From assembly GCA_949001935.1 (NCBI GenBank), contig CARJLX010000001.1, positions 186,001 through 250,000 on the forward strand: 64,000 nucleotides of DNA, read 5' to 3'. The stretch is from an uncultured Eubacteriales bacterium. Lineage in GTDB: Bacteria; Bacillota; Clostridia; Christensenellales; UBA1242. This document shows positions 14,590-24,600 of the stretch, piece after piece (within the stretch, counting starts at the first letter, position 1; each line of letters begins with the position of its first letter). Below the pieces are notes generated by a model. That model worked only from the letters and a program-made list of their open reading frames with translations. It ran no database searches and was not told the origin of the DNA. Both the position numbers and the translations under genes were made by a program.

Positions 14590-16545
14590 ATGGCTGAACA
14601 AAATTATGATTCAAAAGACATTGTTGTCCTTGAAGGACTAGACGCTGTTAGATTGCGTCCTGGTATGTATATTGGTACAACCGGAATTAAAGGTTTGCAT
14701 CATTTACTTTGGGAGATTGTGGACAATGCGATTGATGAAATTGCAAATGGATATGGAGATACAATTTCTATAACTTTAAATAAAGATGGATCAGCAACTG
14801 TTGAAGATAATGGTCGTGGTATTCCAGTAGATATGCACCCAACTCTTCACAAAAGTGGTGTAGAAGTTGTTTACACTACATTACATGCTGGTGGAAAGTT
14901 TAATAATAACAATTACAAATTTTCTGGTGGCTTACACGGCGTTGGTGCGTCTGTGACAAATGCATTGTCAAAATGGTGTAAGGTGGAAGTTTTTAAAAAT
15001 GGTAAGCAATATGAAATTGCCTTCCATTCATATAAAGACGAAACTGGTAAAATGCATAGTGGGAAAGCAGAGTATCCTTTGCGTGAAGTTGGAACAACAA
15101 AGAAGTCTGGAACTAGGGTGTCATTCCTTCCAGACAGTGAAATGTTTGGAAATTTAACTTTTGTTTATGAAACTATTGCAGTTAGAGCAAGAGAACTTGC
15201 TTTCTTAAATAAGGGGTTAAGGCTTGTTTTGAGTGATGAACGAAGTGGCAATCAGGAAACTTTCCATTATGAGGGTGGTATTGCAGATTTTGTTACCTAT
15301 TTGGTTGAAGGTAAAAACAAGATGTTTTCTAAACCAGTGTATTTCCATGCAGAAGACAAGAATTTTGATTTAGAAGTAGCATTTATCTATACGGATTCAT
15401 ATACAGAAAACTCTTTCTCGTTTGTAAATAACATTCCTACTATTGAAGGTGGAACTCATGAAACAGGTTTCAAGTCTGCTTTTACAAAGGTGATGAACGA
15501 TTATGCTAGAAGCGAAGGGTATTTAAAAGACAAGGAAGACAACCTTTATGGTGAGGATTTCCGTGAAGGTATAACTGTAGTACTTAATGTTAAAATGAAC
15601 AATGTCCAATTTGAAGGACAAACCAAAACAAAACTTGGCAATCCTGAAGCTAAAACATTGGTTGAAAGTTTAACAATTAAAGAAATGACCAAATTCCTTG
15701 CAGAAAAAAAGAACTCAACTATGGCTGAGGTTATTGTTAATAAAGCTAAAGGTGCAGCAAAAGTTAGACTTGCAGCTAAAAAAGCTAAAGAATTGACTCG
15801 TGCCAAAAACTCTGCAGAAAATTTTAATTTGGTGGGTAAACTTGCGGCTTCAACTTCGCGTAATCGTGAGAAAAATGAGCTTTTTATTGTTGAGGGAGAT
15901 TCGGCTGGTGGCAGTGCTAAACAGGGGCGTGATAGACGGTTCCAAGCTATCTTGCCACTTAGAGGTAAGCCACTTAATGCAGAAAAGAAGCGTATCGACC
16001 AAGTACTTGCAAACGAAGAAATAAGAACCATTATTAGTGCATTAGATACGGGCTTTGGTGAAGATTTTGATTTGTCTACTCTTAGATATAACAAAGTTAT
16101 TATTCTTTCAGATGCCGATCAAGATGGTGCTCATATTAGAGCCATACTTTTAACTTTTTTCTTCCGTTATATGCGAGAACTTATTAATGATGGTCATGTT
16201 TATATTGGTATGCCTCCTTTATATAAGGTTTATAAGAAGGATTATTGTGAGTATGTTTATTCTGATGCAGAACTGCCTTCTGCTATTTCTAGAGCGGGTA
16301 AAAATTATTTAATTCAACGATATAAAGGTCTTGGCGAGATGAACCCAGAACAACTTTGGGAAACTACAATGGATCCAGATCACCGTACTCTTGTTCAAGT
16401 TACTATTGAGGATGCTGCTGAGGCTGAAAAAATGGTGACGACTTTGATGGGAGATAATATTGAAGCTAGAAAGGCGTATATCAATCAACATGCAAACTTT
16501 GATCGCGAGGATGATTTTATAAAAAATTATAAAGATGTAAAATGA
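14590..16545 (+). CDS. parE: Type IIA topoisomerase subunit B, ParE-like
   Basis: The ATPase subunit of topoisomerase IV, which decatenates daughter chromosomes. The GHKL ATPase shows LEGLDAVRLRPGMYIG, WEIVDNAIDEI and SGGLHGVGASVTNALS; the TOPRIM domain shows IVEGDSAGGSAK and SDADQDGAHIR. QGRDRRFQAILPLRGKPLNA matches the ParE group. GyrB and ParE are close, and the call rests partly on the partner subunit lacking a GyrA box. At 651 residues it is full length. The start is fixed by ATAGGAGTTTTC. parC follows after 71 bases. Confidence 0.9.
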   Translation: MAEQNYDSKDIVVLEGLDAVRLRPGMYIGTTGIKGLHHLLWEIVDNAIDEIANGYGDTISITLNKDGSATVEDNGRGIPVDMHPTLHKSGVEVVYTTLHAGGKFNNNNYKFSGGLHGVGASVTNALSKWCKVEVFKNGKQYEIAFHSYKDETGKMHSGKAEYPLREVGTTKKSGTRVSFLPDSEMFGNLTFVYETIAVRARELAFLNKGLRLVLSDERSGNQETFHYEGGIADFVTYLVEGKNKMFSKPVYFHAEDKNFDLEVAFIYTDSYTENSFSFVNNIPTIEGGTHETGFKSAFTKVMNDYARSEGYLKDKEDNLYGEDFREGITVVLNVKMNNVQFEGQTKTKLGNPEAKTLVESLTIKEMTKFLAEKKNSTMAEVIVNKAKGAAKVRLAAKKAKELTRAKNSAENFNLVGKLAASTSRNREKNELFIVEGDSAGGSAKQGRDRRFQAILPLRGKPLNAEKKRIDQVLANEEIRTIISALDTGFGEDFDLSTLRYNKVIILSDADQDGAHIRAILLTFFFRYMRELINDGHVYIGMPPLYKVYKKDYCEYVYSDAELPSAISRAGKNYLIQRYKGLGEMNPEQLWETTMDPDHRTLVQVTIEDAAEAEKMVTTLMGDNIEARKAYINQHANFDREDDFIKNYKDVK

Positions 16546-16616
16546 AATTTTTTGAGTTGAGATTGAAAAAGATTTAAACAAAATTATGGCAAATTTTGCC
16601 ACAAATAGAGGTTTAT

Positions 16617-19121
16617 ATGAGTGAGAATAATGAAAATATAGTTGATGGACAAACAAGTTTATTTGATAACGAAGAAAGCAAAATTGTAGATCAATGGGGA
16701 CTTGAAAATAATGGAAATGACAACGGCGAAGGTAGTGACGGAATTGTCACAAAATCTCTTCGTGCTGTTTTGCATGAGTCTATGATTCCTTATACCGAAA
16801 CCGTTGTTATGGATAGAGCTTTGCCAAGAGTTGAGGATGGACTTAAGCCTGTTCAACGCAGAATTTTGTATGCTATGCTTGAACTTGGCATGACGCCAGA
16901 TAAACCTTATCGTAAATCTGCTCGTCTTGTTGGTGACTGTTTGGGTAAATATCATCCACATGGCGATAGTTCTGTTTATGACGCAATGTGTCGTATGTCG
17001 CAAAACTTTGTTCTTCGTGCTCCACTGGTAGACGGACATGGAAACTTTGGTTCTATTGATGGTGACAGCCCAGCAGCTATGCGTTATACCGAGGCTAGAA
17101 TGGCACCACTTGCTCTTGAACTTCTTCGTGATTTAGACAAAGATACAGTTAGATGGAGTTTAAACTTTGACGATACATTAAAAGAACCTGATATGCTTCC
17201 AGGGCGTTTCCCAAATCTTTTGGTTAATGGTGCATCTGGTATTGCCGTTGGTGTGGCAACAAATATACCTCCACATAACTTAGGCGAGGTAATTGATGGT
17301 GTTGTTGCCTATATTGATAATAACAATATAACTTTGAAAGATATGATGAAAATTATCAAAGGCCCAGACTTCCCAACTGGTGGTGATCTTTTATTAGGAG
17401 AGGGTATTGAAACTGCTTATCAAACTGGTAAGGGTAAGATTATAATGCGTGCAAAGGTTTCAACTGAAGTCAATGGCGATAAAACTAATATTGTTATAAC
17501 AGAGTTACCTTATCAGGTAAATAAGGCTCAATTATTACAAAAAATTGCAGAACTCAAAGAAAACGAAAAAGAAAAATATGCCGCTATTCAGGAAATTCGT
17601 GACGAGAGTGATAGAACTGGTATGCGTGCGGTTATTCGTCTTAAAAAAGATGCTAAACCTAAAAAGATATTGGAAAATTTATATAAATCAACAGCCTTGC
17701 AATCATCTTTTGGTATAAACATGGTTGCAATTGCTGGGGGAAAGCCTAAACAACTAGGACTTTTAGAAATAATTTCATACTACACAGCTTATCAGCGAGA
17801 GATTATTATTCGAAGAACTAAATATGATCTTAATGCAGCAAAAGAAAGGGCTCATATTGTTGAAGGCTTATTGATTGCTATTAAAAATATTGATGAAGTT
17901 ATTAAAATTATTAAAAAGTCGGCTAGTGTAAGTGAAGCTAAACAAAAACTCCGTGCAAGATTTAATTTATTAGAAAAACAAGCCCAAGCTATATTAGATA
18001 TGCGGCTTGCAAGACTTGTTAATTTAGAGGTTAGCAAACTTGAAGAAGAGTTGAAAGAACTTAAAGCTAAAATTCAACTTTATGAAAAGATTTTAGGTTC
18101 AAAGCGGCTTCAATTGGATGTTGTTAAAACCGAACTACTTGAAATTAAGAAAAAATTTGCAAACCCTCGTCGTAGTCGTATTTTAAAATCAGATGATATC
18201 AAGTTTGATGATACTCCTTCTTCAACTGGTCATGATGGAGATGATAAAGGCTATGTTGTGGCAATCTCAGCAGGGCATACTATAAAAAAAGTAAGTGCTA
18301 AAAATTATTCAATGTCACAAAAAACTTTGAGTGATAATTCAAGTTTAACTGATGTTCATAGTCAGGTTGTAACTTATTCTGCTAATGAAAGTATCTTAAT
18401 GTTCACAAATTATGGAAATTGTTTAAAGATACAGGTGGATAAAATCAAGGAATGCAAGTGGAGAGATAAAGGCATTGCCTTATCAAGTTTAGACAAAGGT
18501 GCAAAAAATGATGAATTTGTTATTTCATTTATGACAATTCCAAAAGATGGAGATTTATTATTCTTTACTAAGTTTGGTATGATAAAAAAATCGCTTGCAA
18601 GCGAATGTGTGGTTAATAAATCCTTCTATCAAGTGGTTAAACTTAATGATAATGATCAACTTATTGGTGTTGAACTTGATAAACAAGGCAAGGGTGTTTT
18701 AATGTTGACTAAACTTGGAATGTCACTGAACTTTGAAAAGAGTGAAGTCCCAACACAAGGGCGTATTTCGGGTGGCGTTAAAGGTATCAATTTAGATGAT
18801 GGAGATTATGTCATCTTTGCATCACAAACAGATTTTGGTACAGTTGTTGCCGTAACAAATAATGGCTATATTAAAAAGCTCAGTTTGGCTGAGTTCCCAT
18901 TGTCACAAAGATATAGAAAGGGATTGAAGTATTTCAATTTCGCAAAAGGTGCTAATGAAGTTGTTTATGCATGCCAAGGAGATAAAACTACGCTAGCGGT
19001 AGATTTCGGTTTAAAAATTCTTCCTTTAGAAACTAAAAAAGTGCCAGAAAGTGACCGCTTGACTGTAGGAAATGAAATAATCAAAAAGAAATTTTTCAGT
19101 ATTAACATTTTTGTAAACTAA
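16617..19121 (+). CDS. parC: Type IIA topoisomerase subunit A, ParC-like
   Basis: The DNA-cleaving subunit. The winged helix and tower carry ALPRVEDGLKPVQRRILYAM, the quinolone-region YHPHGDSSVYDA with Ser118 and Asp122 in the usual susceptible state, and the catalytic Tyr157 in AAMRYTEARMAP. The C-terminal beta-pinwheel follows from about residue 520. It contains GRISGGVKG but no QRRGGKG GyrA box, which supports ParC over GyrA. The 834 residues include an acidic N-terminal extension of about 40. Ribosome site AGAGG. A strong terminator ends the parE-parC unit. Confidence 0.9.
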   Translation: MSENNENIVDGQTSLFDNEESKIVDQWGLENNGNDNGEGSDGIVTKSLRAVLHESMIPYTETVVMDRALPRVEDGLKPVQRRILYAMLELGMTPDKPYRKSARLVGDCLGKYHPHGDSSVYDAMCRMSQNFVLRAPLVDGHGNFGSIDGDSPAAMRYTEARMAPLALELLRDLDKDTVRWSLNFDDTLKEPDMLPGRFPNLLVNGASGIAVGVATNIPPHNLGEVIDGVVAYIDNNNITLKDMMKIIKGPDFPTGGDLLLGEGIETAYQTGKGKIIMRAKVSTEVNGDKTNIVITELPYQVNKAQLLQKIAELKENEKEKYAAIQEIRDESDRTGMRAVIRLKKDAKPKKILENLYKSTALQSSFGINMVAIAGGKPKQLGLLEIISYYTAYQREIIIRRTKYDLNAAKERAHIVEGLLIAIKNIDEVIKIIKKSASVSEAKQKLRARFNLLEKQAQAILDMRLARLVNLEVSKLEEELKELKAKIQLYEKILGSKRLQLDVVKTELLEIKKKFANPRRSRILKSDDIKFDDTPSSTGHDGDDKGYVVAISAGHTIKKVSAKNYSMSQKTLSDNSSLTDVHSQVVTYSANESILMFTNYGNCLKIQVDKIKECKWRDKGIALSSLDKGAKNDEFVISFMTIPKDGDLLFFTKFGMIKKSLASECVVNKSFYQVVKLNDNDQLIGVELDKQGKGVLMLTKLGMSLNFEKSEVPTQGRISGGVKGINLDDGDYVIFASQTDFGTVVAVTNNGYIKKLSLAEFPLSQRYRKGLKYFNFAKGANEVVYACQGDKTTLAVDFGLKILPLETKKVPESDRLTVGNEIIKKKFFSINIFVN

Positions 19122-19134
19122 AAGTTAATTATAT

Positions 19135-19162
19135 AAAAAGACGATATTTTATCGTCTTTTTT
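19135..19162 (+). terminator. Terminator of parE-parC
   Basis: Arms AAAAAGACGATA and TATCGTCTTTTT around a three-base loop, followed by a T-run, just after the parC stop. Confidence 0.93.
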
Positions 19163-19224
19163 GATTATATAGTATAGTAGAGGGTTGTATTGTTTCATTA
19201 ATTTTAATAAAGTTTTGTTTGTGC

Positions 19225-19253
19225 TTGTTTTTTTTATTATTTTTTGGTAAAAT
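19225..19253 (+). promoter_or_regulatory. Promoter giving an apparently leaderless PAP2 transcript
   Basis: TTGTTT (19225-19230), 17-base spacer and TAAAAT (19248-19253). Only six bases separate the -10 box from the ATG at 19260 and no ribosome site is seen, so transcription would begin at or next to the start codon. Confidence 0.7.
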
Positions 19254-19259
19254 AATTTT

Positions 19260-19811
19260 ATGTTGGTAGAAGCAAAAATAATTGAATTTCTTCAAAGCAA
19301 TGCAAGTGTTGGCTGGATTGCTTTCTTTAAAAATTTCACTATGCTAGCGAGTATTTTAGGACTGGTTGTTTTTGCAATTATAATTTTTTGTAAAGATAAA
19401 AAGTTGTCTTTTTGGTTTATATTAACTTTTGGATTTGTTGCTCTTTTTAATCTTTGTATAAAATATATTTTTAAGCGTCCAAGACCTTTTGATAGTTACG
19501 ATTATATCTTTAATTTTGGCAATGAAAAGGGGTATAGCATGCCATCCTCTCACTCTGCAATTGCAGGTATGATAACTGTGTTTATTTGTTATTTAGCTTT
19601 TAAGTATTCTAAATCTATCGCGATTAGAGTTTTAACAATTATTGTAATGGTTTTATTTACTGCTATGATTTGCCTATCGCGTATGGTTTTAGGAGTTCAT
19701 TATTTAACGGACACTATTGCTGGAGTCGCTGAGGGCGTTTTAATTGGATTTGCATCAATTAAGTCATACATGGAAATAAGTAAAAGAATTAAGGTTAGGC
19801 CTACAGAATAA
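19260..19811 (+). CDS. PAP2 family membrane phosphatase
   Basis: An integral membrane lipid phosphatase of the PAP2 type, such as undecaprenyl-pyrophosphate or phosphatidylglycerophosphate phosphatase. The three signature motifs are present: KYIFKRPRP, PSSHSA and SRMVLGVHYLTD. About five hydrophobic segments are seen in 183 residues. It ends 17 bases before tsaE and may be co-transcribed with it. No Shine-Dalgarno site precedes the start. The exact substrate, undecaprenyl phosphate or phospholipid, cannot be assigned. Confidence 0.92.
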   Translation: MLVEAKIIEFLQSNASVGWIAFFKNFTMLASILGLVVFAIIIFCKDKKLSFWFILTFGFVALFNLCIKYIFKRPRPFDSYDYIFNFGNEKGYSMPSSHSAIAGMITVFICYLAFKYSKSIAIRVLTIIVMVLFTAMICLSRMVLGVHYLTDTIAGVAEGVLIGFASIKSYMEISKRIKVRPTE

Positions 19812-19828
19812 TTTTACAGGGGAGAAAT

Positions 19829-20272
19829 ATGAAAAACGGAATTTGTATTATAACTAATAGCGAAAAGGAAACTATAGCCGTTGGAGAAAAAATTGCAGGT
19901 GTTTTGCAAAAGGGTGATATAGTTATTTTAAATGGTGATTTAGGGGCAGGAAAGACCCATTTTGTTAAAGGGTTAGCTTTAGGTCTTGGTAGTGAGGACA
20001 TGGTAACTAGTCCTACATTTACTTTACTTAATGTTTATGAAGGCGGAAGACTTATTATTAATCATTTTGACATGTATCGACTTTCTTCACGAGAAGAGGC
20101 AAGTGAGCTTGGTTTTGAAGAATATTTTGACAGAACCATTATGAATGGAGTGAGTATTGTAGAATGGCCAGAACAAGTTGAGGGACTAATAAAACCGCCT
20201 TATTATGAAATTGAAATTAAAAAGACTAATAATGAAAATGAAAGAAAAATCTATTTTAGGAGGGCATTATGA
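19829..20272 (+). CDS. tsaE: tRNA t6A modification ATPase TsaE
   Basis: TsaE is the small ATPase that drives turnover of the TsaB-TsaD complex making threonylcarbamoyl-adenosine at position 37 of ANN-decoding tRNAs. The P-loop GDLGAGKTHFVKGLA, the TSPTFTLLNVYEG segment, FDMYRL and VEWPEQ are all family hallmarks. It has 147 residues, normal length. The ribosome site is AGGGGAG. It overlaps tsaB by four bases (ATGA). Confidence 0.96.
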   Translation: MKNGICIITNSEKETIAVGEKIAGVLQKGDIVILNGDLGAGKTHFVKGLALGLGSEDMVTSPTFTLLNVYEGGRLIINHFDMYRLSSREEASELGFEEYFDRTIMNGVSIVEWPEQVEGLIKPPYYEIEIKKTNNENERKIYFRRAL

Positions 20273-20901
20273 TTGCAATTTCCACAGCTTTTGCATCTTC
20301 ATTGGTGGCTATTGATATTAATGGCAAACAAGATTGTGTAGAACTTGATTCTTCTTGCAAACAATCTGAAAAAATATTAGCGACTATAGACGAAGTTTTG
20401 CAAAGAAATGGGCTTAAAATCGGTGATAACAATGAATTTTGTGTGGTTATAGGTCCAGGATCATTTACAGGCCTTAGAATTGGTATTGCACTTATAAAGG
20501 GATTGTGTGCAGGACTTGATAACACCAAAGTTGTTGGACTTTCGTCATTAGATTTTATGGCCTATGAACATGTAAAGAAAAATAAGCCAAAAGATGGTTT
20601 TGTTTGTGTTTTGAATGCTTTAAGCGGCTTATATTTTGTTTGTGAATATGATAATAATGGGAAAAAGTTAGGTCAAGAGTGTTTGATTGACAGTACTGAA
20701 TTTTTAAATATCAAATTAGATAAAATCGGTTTACAAGACGAAAATATTGTTGAGAAAAATATTAAATTGACAGCACAAGGGTTATTAGAATTGGCTAAAT
20801 TAAGACTTGAAAACTGTGATGTTTGTGATATTAAGGCATTAAGCCCTATCTATTTACGCAAAAGTCAGGCAGAAGCAGCTTTAGACGAAAAAAAATCTTA
20901 A
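20269..20901 (+). CDS. tsaB: tRNA t6A modification protein TsaB
   Basis: TsaB is the inactive partner of TsaD in t6A synthesis. It has an actin-like fold; the family motif VVIGPGSFTGLRIGIALIKG is clear and is followed by GLSSLDFMA. The 210 residues are at the short end of normal. It is coupled to tsaE. In many Bacillota rimI and tsaD follow; here the unit ends at tsaB and the next gene has its own promoter. Confidence 0.95.
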   Translation: MIAISTAFASSLVAIDINGKQDCVELDSSCKQSEKILATIDEVLQRNGLKIGDNNEFCVVIGPGSFTGLRIGIALIKGLCAGLDNTKVVGLSSLDFMAYEHVKKNKPKDGFVCVLNALSGLYFVCEYDNNGKKLGQECLIDSTEFLNIKLDKIGLQDENIVEKNIKLTAQGLLELAKLRLENCDVCDIKALSPIYLRKSQAEAALDEKKS

Positions 20902-21043
20902 AAAAAGTTAAAAAATCTTGCGATTTTGGTAGACATTTTTATGTTAGTTGGGTAATATATAGAGGAAAGCATTGGTATATATTTTTGAAGATTTGAAAGG
21001 GTTTAAAAAATTTTAAATTTATAAAAAAATCTTTTAAAAATGC

Positions 21044-21073
21044 TTGCCAAGGTTTAGAGTTTTAGCATATAAT
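21044..21073 (+). promoter_or_regulatory. Promoter of the acidic zinc-ribbon gene
   Basis: TTGCCA (21044-21049), 18-base spacer and consensus TATAAT (21068-21073), 24 bases before the ATG. Confidence 0.8.
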
Positions 21074-21097
21074 TATGCAAAACATAAAGGAGTAAAT

Positions 21098-21619
21098 ATG
21101 AAGAAACCAGTTTATGTTAGATGTCCAAGATGTGAACTTAATTACATCCAAAAGAAAGATAAGCTTTGCAGTGTTTGTAAGGCAGAGCTTGCTGCTAAGG
21201 ATGATTATATTGACGACATTGATTTGGAACTTTGTCCTATTTGCAAAACAAACTATATTCAATCAGACGAAATTATGTGTGCTTCTTGTTTGAAGGAACA
21301 TCAAACTGAAGATGGTGAACTTAATGGAGATTGGGAAGATTATCTCACTCGTGACGATGATGACGACACAATGACTATTGAAGATGAAACAGGTGAAATG
21401 GCAACTGTTACAGATATAACCGAAACAAGTATGCTTGATGATGAGATTACTTCTGATCTTGATTTTGATGATGAAGATGGTCTTAGTTTTGATGACGAAG
21501 AAATTGATTTTAGCGAGGAAGAGGAAGAAATTGAGGAAGAAGATGATGACGATTTTGATGACATTGATGACGACGACCTCGATGATTTTGACGACGATTA
21601 TGATGATGACGATGAATAA
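21098..21619 (+). CDS. Double zinc-ribbon protein with long poly-acidic tail
   Basis: A 173-residue protein of unknown family. Two CxxC...CxxC ribbons occur at the N-terminus (CPRCELNYIQKKDKLCSVC and CPICKTNYIQSDEIMCASC), sharing the NYIQ spacing, so they look duplicated. The last 100 residues are almost entirely Asp/Glu with few hydrophobics. The build recalls the acidic tail of RpoE, the RNA polymerase delta subunit, but the folded part here is zinc ribbon, not the RpoE domain. A role near nucleic acids or polymerase is inference. Single gene with strong promoter, AAAGGAG site and terminator. Confidence 0.85.
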   Translation: MKKPVYVRCPRCELNYIQKKDKLCSVCKAELAAKDDYIDDIDLELCPICKTNYIQSDEIMCASCLKEHQTEDGELNGDWEDYLTRDDDDDTMTIEDETGEMATVTDITETSMLDDEITSDLDFDDEDGLSFDDEEIDFSEEEEEIEEEDDDDFDDIDDDDLDDFDDDYDDDDE

Positions 21620-21642
21620 AAAAAAGGCTTTGCCTTTTTTTT
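21620..21642 (+). terminator. Terminator of the acidic zinc-ribbon gene
   Basis: Arms AAAAAAGGC and GCCTTTTTT around a three-base loop, followed by an eight-T run, directly after the stop. Confidence 0.88.
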
Positions 21643-21653
21643 ATTTTATTTAT

Positions 21654-21689
21654 AAAAAAGATTAAAGCGAGAATGCTTTAATCTTTTTT
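21654..21689. terminator. Terminator of the surface protein gene (bidirectional)
   Basis: Arms AAAAAAGATTAAAGC and GCTTTAATCTTTTTT around a six-base loop, just beyond the stop of the reverse-strand gene. It can back up the plus-strand terminator beside it. Confidence 0.9.
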
Positions 21690-21696
21690 GTTTTAC

Positions 21697-24600
21697 CTAT
21701 TTTTTACCAAGTTCTTTTTGCTTAGCGTCATACTCTTTAATAGCTTCGCGTTGGCGTTTAGTTTCTTCGCTTGCAATTCGTCTTTCAACAGCGATTAAAT
21801 ATTCAGGGGATTGAACTTTAATTAATTGTTCATTCAAAATATCAATTTTTTGTTGTAATCTTGAAAGTTTATTTGCATAAGACTTAAACTCTTTTTCAGT
21901 TTCTTTTGTGATCTTTCCTTTGCTTGAAAGTCTTGCATCTTTAATCATTTGTTTATGATCATCTTCAAGAAGTTGTTTTTGTTTTTGCATTTCAGAAATA
22001 TTATTTTTAATATTTTCTATTTCTTTATCTCTTTCCTTAGTTGCTTGTCCAAGGATGAGTTCTTGATTAAGACTTATTTTTCTATCATAGCTTTCTTCTT
22101 TAATTTTTTCAATCTTCTTGATTTTGATATGACGGAGAAGCCATCCTATTACTGCGATAATTACTGCAACACTTGTGATGATTGAAGGTATTAAAATCCA
22201 ATTCATTAAGTTAGTGTCGCCTACATTGTCAGGTGTTTCATCAACAGGTGGGTTAGTGTCGGAGTTGTCACTTGAAACATATGTGCTTGTGAATATTGTT
22301 TTGTTATATTCTTCATTATCATCTGCTTTAGCTTCATTATAAGCTTCTTCGCTACTATTTGTAAAGTTAATATTAGTAAGATAAGCAGAGCCTTCGGTGT
22401 GTTTATCTAATTCAAGAGAGAATTGAAGATTGCTTGTAGCTTCGGTTGAAGCATAAAAATATATTGTATAATCAGTGAATTCTTCATTAGATTTAATTTC
22501 TTCAACAAGAGTGAAATTTGTTAAGCCAATTTTTACTCCATATTTACATTCATGATTTTTCTCATCATTCTCATGATCTGCATCAGGTCTTTCATTTAAA
22601 ATTGTTTTAAGTGAGAAGGTGAGTTTATAATAAGAACCTGAGTTAAGTTTGAAGGTATAGTTAGATTTCATTGTCCCAGTTGCAGGAGATAATCTTGAAG
22701 CGAGAACTAAAAGATTTCCATCTTCATATTCAACACCAAACTCATTGCCTTGTCCTTTAACAATTCCACCAACCATTGCATTGCTTGAACCGCTATCAAC
22801 GCTGAAAGCATAAGCAGGGGAAGAAGTTAATGCACTTCCAATATTCCCATTTGGATCAAGATTTAACATATAATCTGTTAAGTCTATCTTATTTAAAGCT
22901 GTATCAAATTTTTCTTTATTTGTTGAAGTGATGGCAAAGTTATCAAGATAAGCAGTTCCAACCATTTTATCATCCTCAGTACCAAGGTGAACTATCACAT
23001 TGATATTATGTGAAGAGGTAAGTGCAGTATGGAAATCTATGTTAATAGGATTGCCATTCTTGCTACTCCATGTGTTGTGGGATGATGGAAGTTTTTGTTT
23101 AAAGAGTACTATTCCGTTTTCATCAACAACTTCTACTGTCAATTGAGTATCCTTTTCGGGATCAGTGTCAAGTGTGAAATAATCAAAAGTGAGGTTGTAA
23201 TAATTATCTGCTTCTAAAGTATAAGTTTCAGATTTAATTGATTGATAAGAATAGTTTCCATTATGAAGCATATAAACATTATTTGGTGCATCCATTGATC
23301 CTTGAATAGGGTTTCCAGGGTATGAGCTTGACCAAGTATATTTTGAATACATTTTATTGTAAGTTTCGTCATTATGAAGATAAATTACTCCGCTTTCAAC
23401 TTTATAACTCTTGTCTGTAGGTTTTGTTACAGTCCAGTTTTTAGCTTTTAATGGATAATTAAAATCACTATCTGCTACTTCTGTGTAATTGAAATATGCG
23501 TTTTTAAAGTCTAAAGTAATTTCTTCGCCTTCGAGGTTAAGGTAATTGTCTGCATCTTCTGCATCATTGCTTGAAGCATATTCAATATTGATATTGTCAA
23601 CCATAACGCAACCAGTTGCATCATTAGAGTCATTCCCAATAGCGAGTTGGAGTTTAAGATTAGTGTCGGCGAGAGATTTCCCTTTTACATAATATACTAC
23701 ATCTGTATAGTCGTTTGTTGCCTTGTTTGTAGTGTTTGAAGAAAGTCCTGCAGTTGAACCTACAACTTCACCTTCTTCATCTACAAGGTTAACATAGAAA
23801 GAGCCAGTCATTTCAGCAAATTTAACTTTCATGCTGATTTTATACACGCCATGAGCTTTGATTTCTATTGCTTTAGTATTTTCAACTGTAATTCTTGAAG
23901 GAACACCTTTATCTGTATAGAGTGCAAGAGCTTGAGTGTTTGGCTTGTGGTCTTTCATATTGTAAGAGAAGTCGTTTCCTACAAAGTTATATTTTGTTGT
24001 GCTTTCAAAAAACTCTTTGCCATTAACAACATCAAAAATGATTGCATGTGCATTAGGGGAGTTAAGACTTGCAGGAATAAACCATTCATTTGTCAAGCCG
24101 TTGTTGCCAACTGTTTTTTCAAAGTCAAAATTATAGTCGTAATATTTATATTCATCATCTTGCATAAGGCTTGAACCTACAGGAACAAGTCTATCAACCA
24201 TGAATTTATTGTAAATTTTAGCATTAGATTCATAGTTATCATGGAAATCATAACCTCTTTGAATACAATCTGCTATGAAAGCATTTTGGCTATATTGTTC
24301 AACTTTAATTTCATCATAGAAAACAGCACCATAAGAGCCTTCTGTGTTAGATTTACCAAGATAGAGGTCTAATGTAACATTTTGGTCCTCATCACCTGTT
24401 GCAAGGAAGAAATTATAAGTTGACCATGAGCCAGTTATTCCAGTATATGAAAGTTCAACTTCATTATCTTTTTCGTCCTTAAGGCCGGTAAGATAGATAG
24501 AGCCATAAGCTTCATTAATTCCAGTTGTGTTATTTGTAGTAGTTTTAGCATTAACAGAAAGTTTATAATAAGAATTTGATTTTAATGTAAACTCATTTGA

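Noticed and set aside
15546..16094. A 182-codon open frame on the reverse strand opposite parE
   Set aside because: It lies wholly inside parE, has no ribosome site and encodes a Ser/Leu-rich sequence typical of antisense frames.
16617..19121. Assignment of the topoisomerase A subunit as GyrA
   Set aside because: No QRRGGKG GyrA box in the C-terminal pinwheel; ParC is preferred, with remaining uncertainty because the genome's other pair is not visible.
21340..21564. Poly-serine reverse frame opposite the acidic tail
   Set aside because: Asp/Glu codon runs read backwards give Ser/Ile runs; it is an artefact of the acidic tail.
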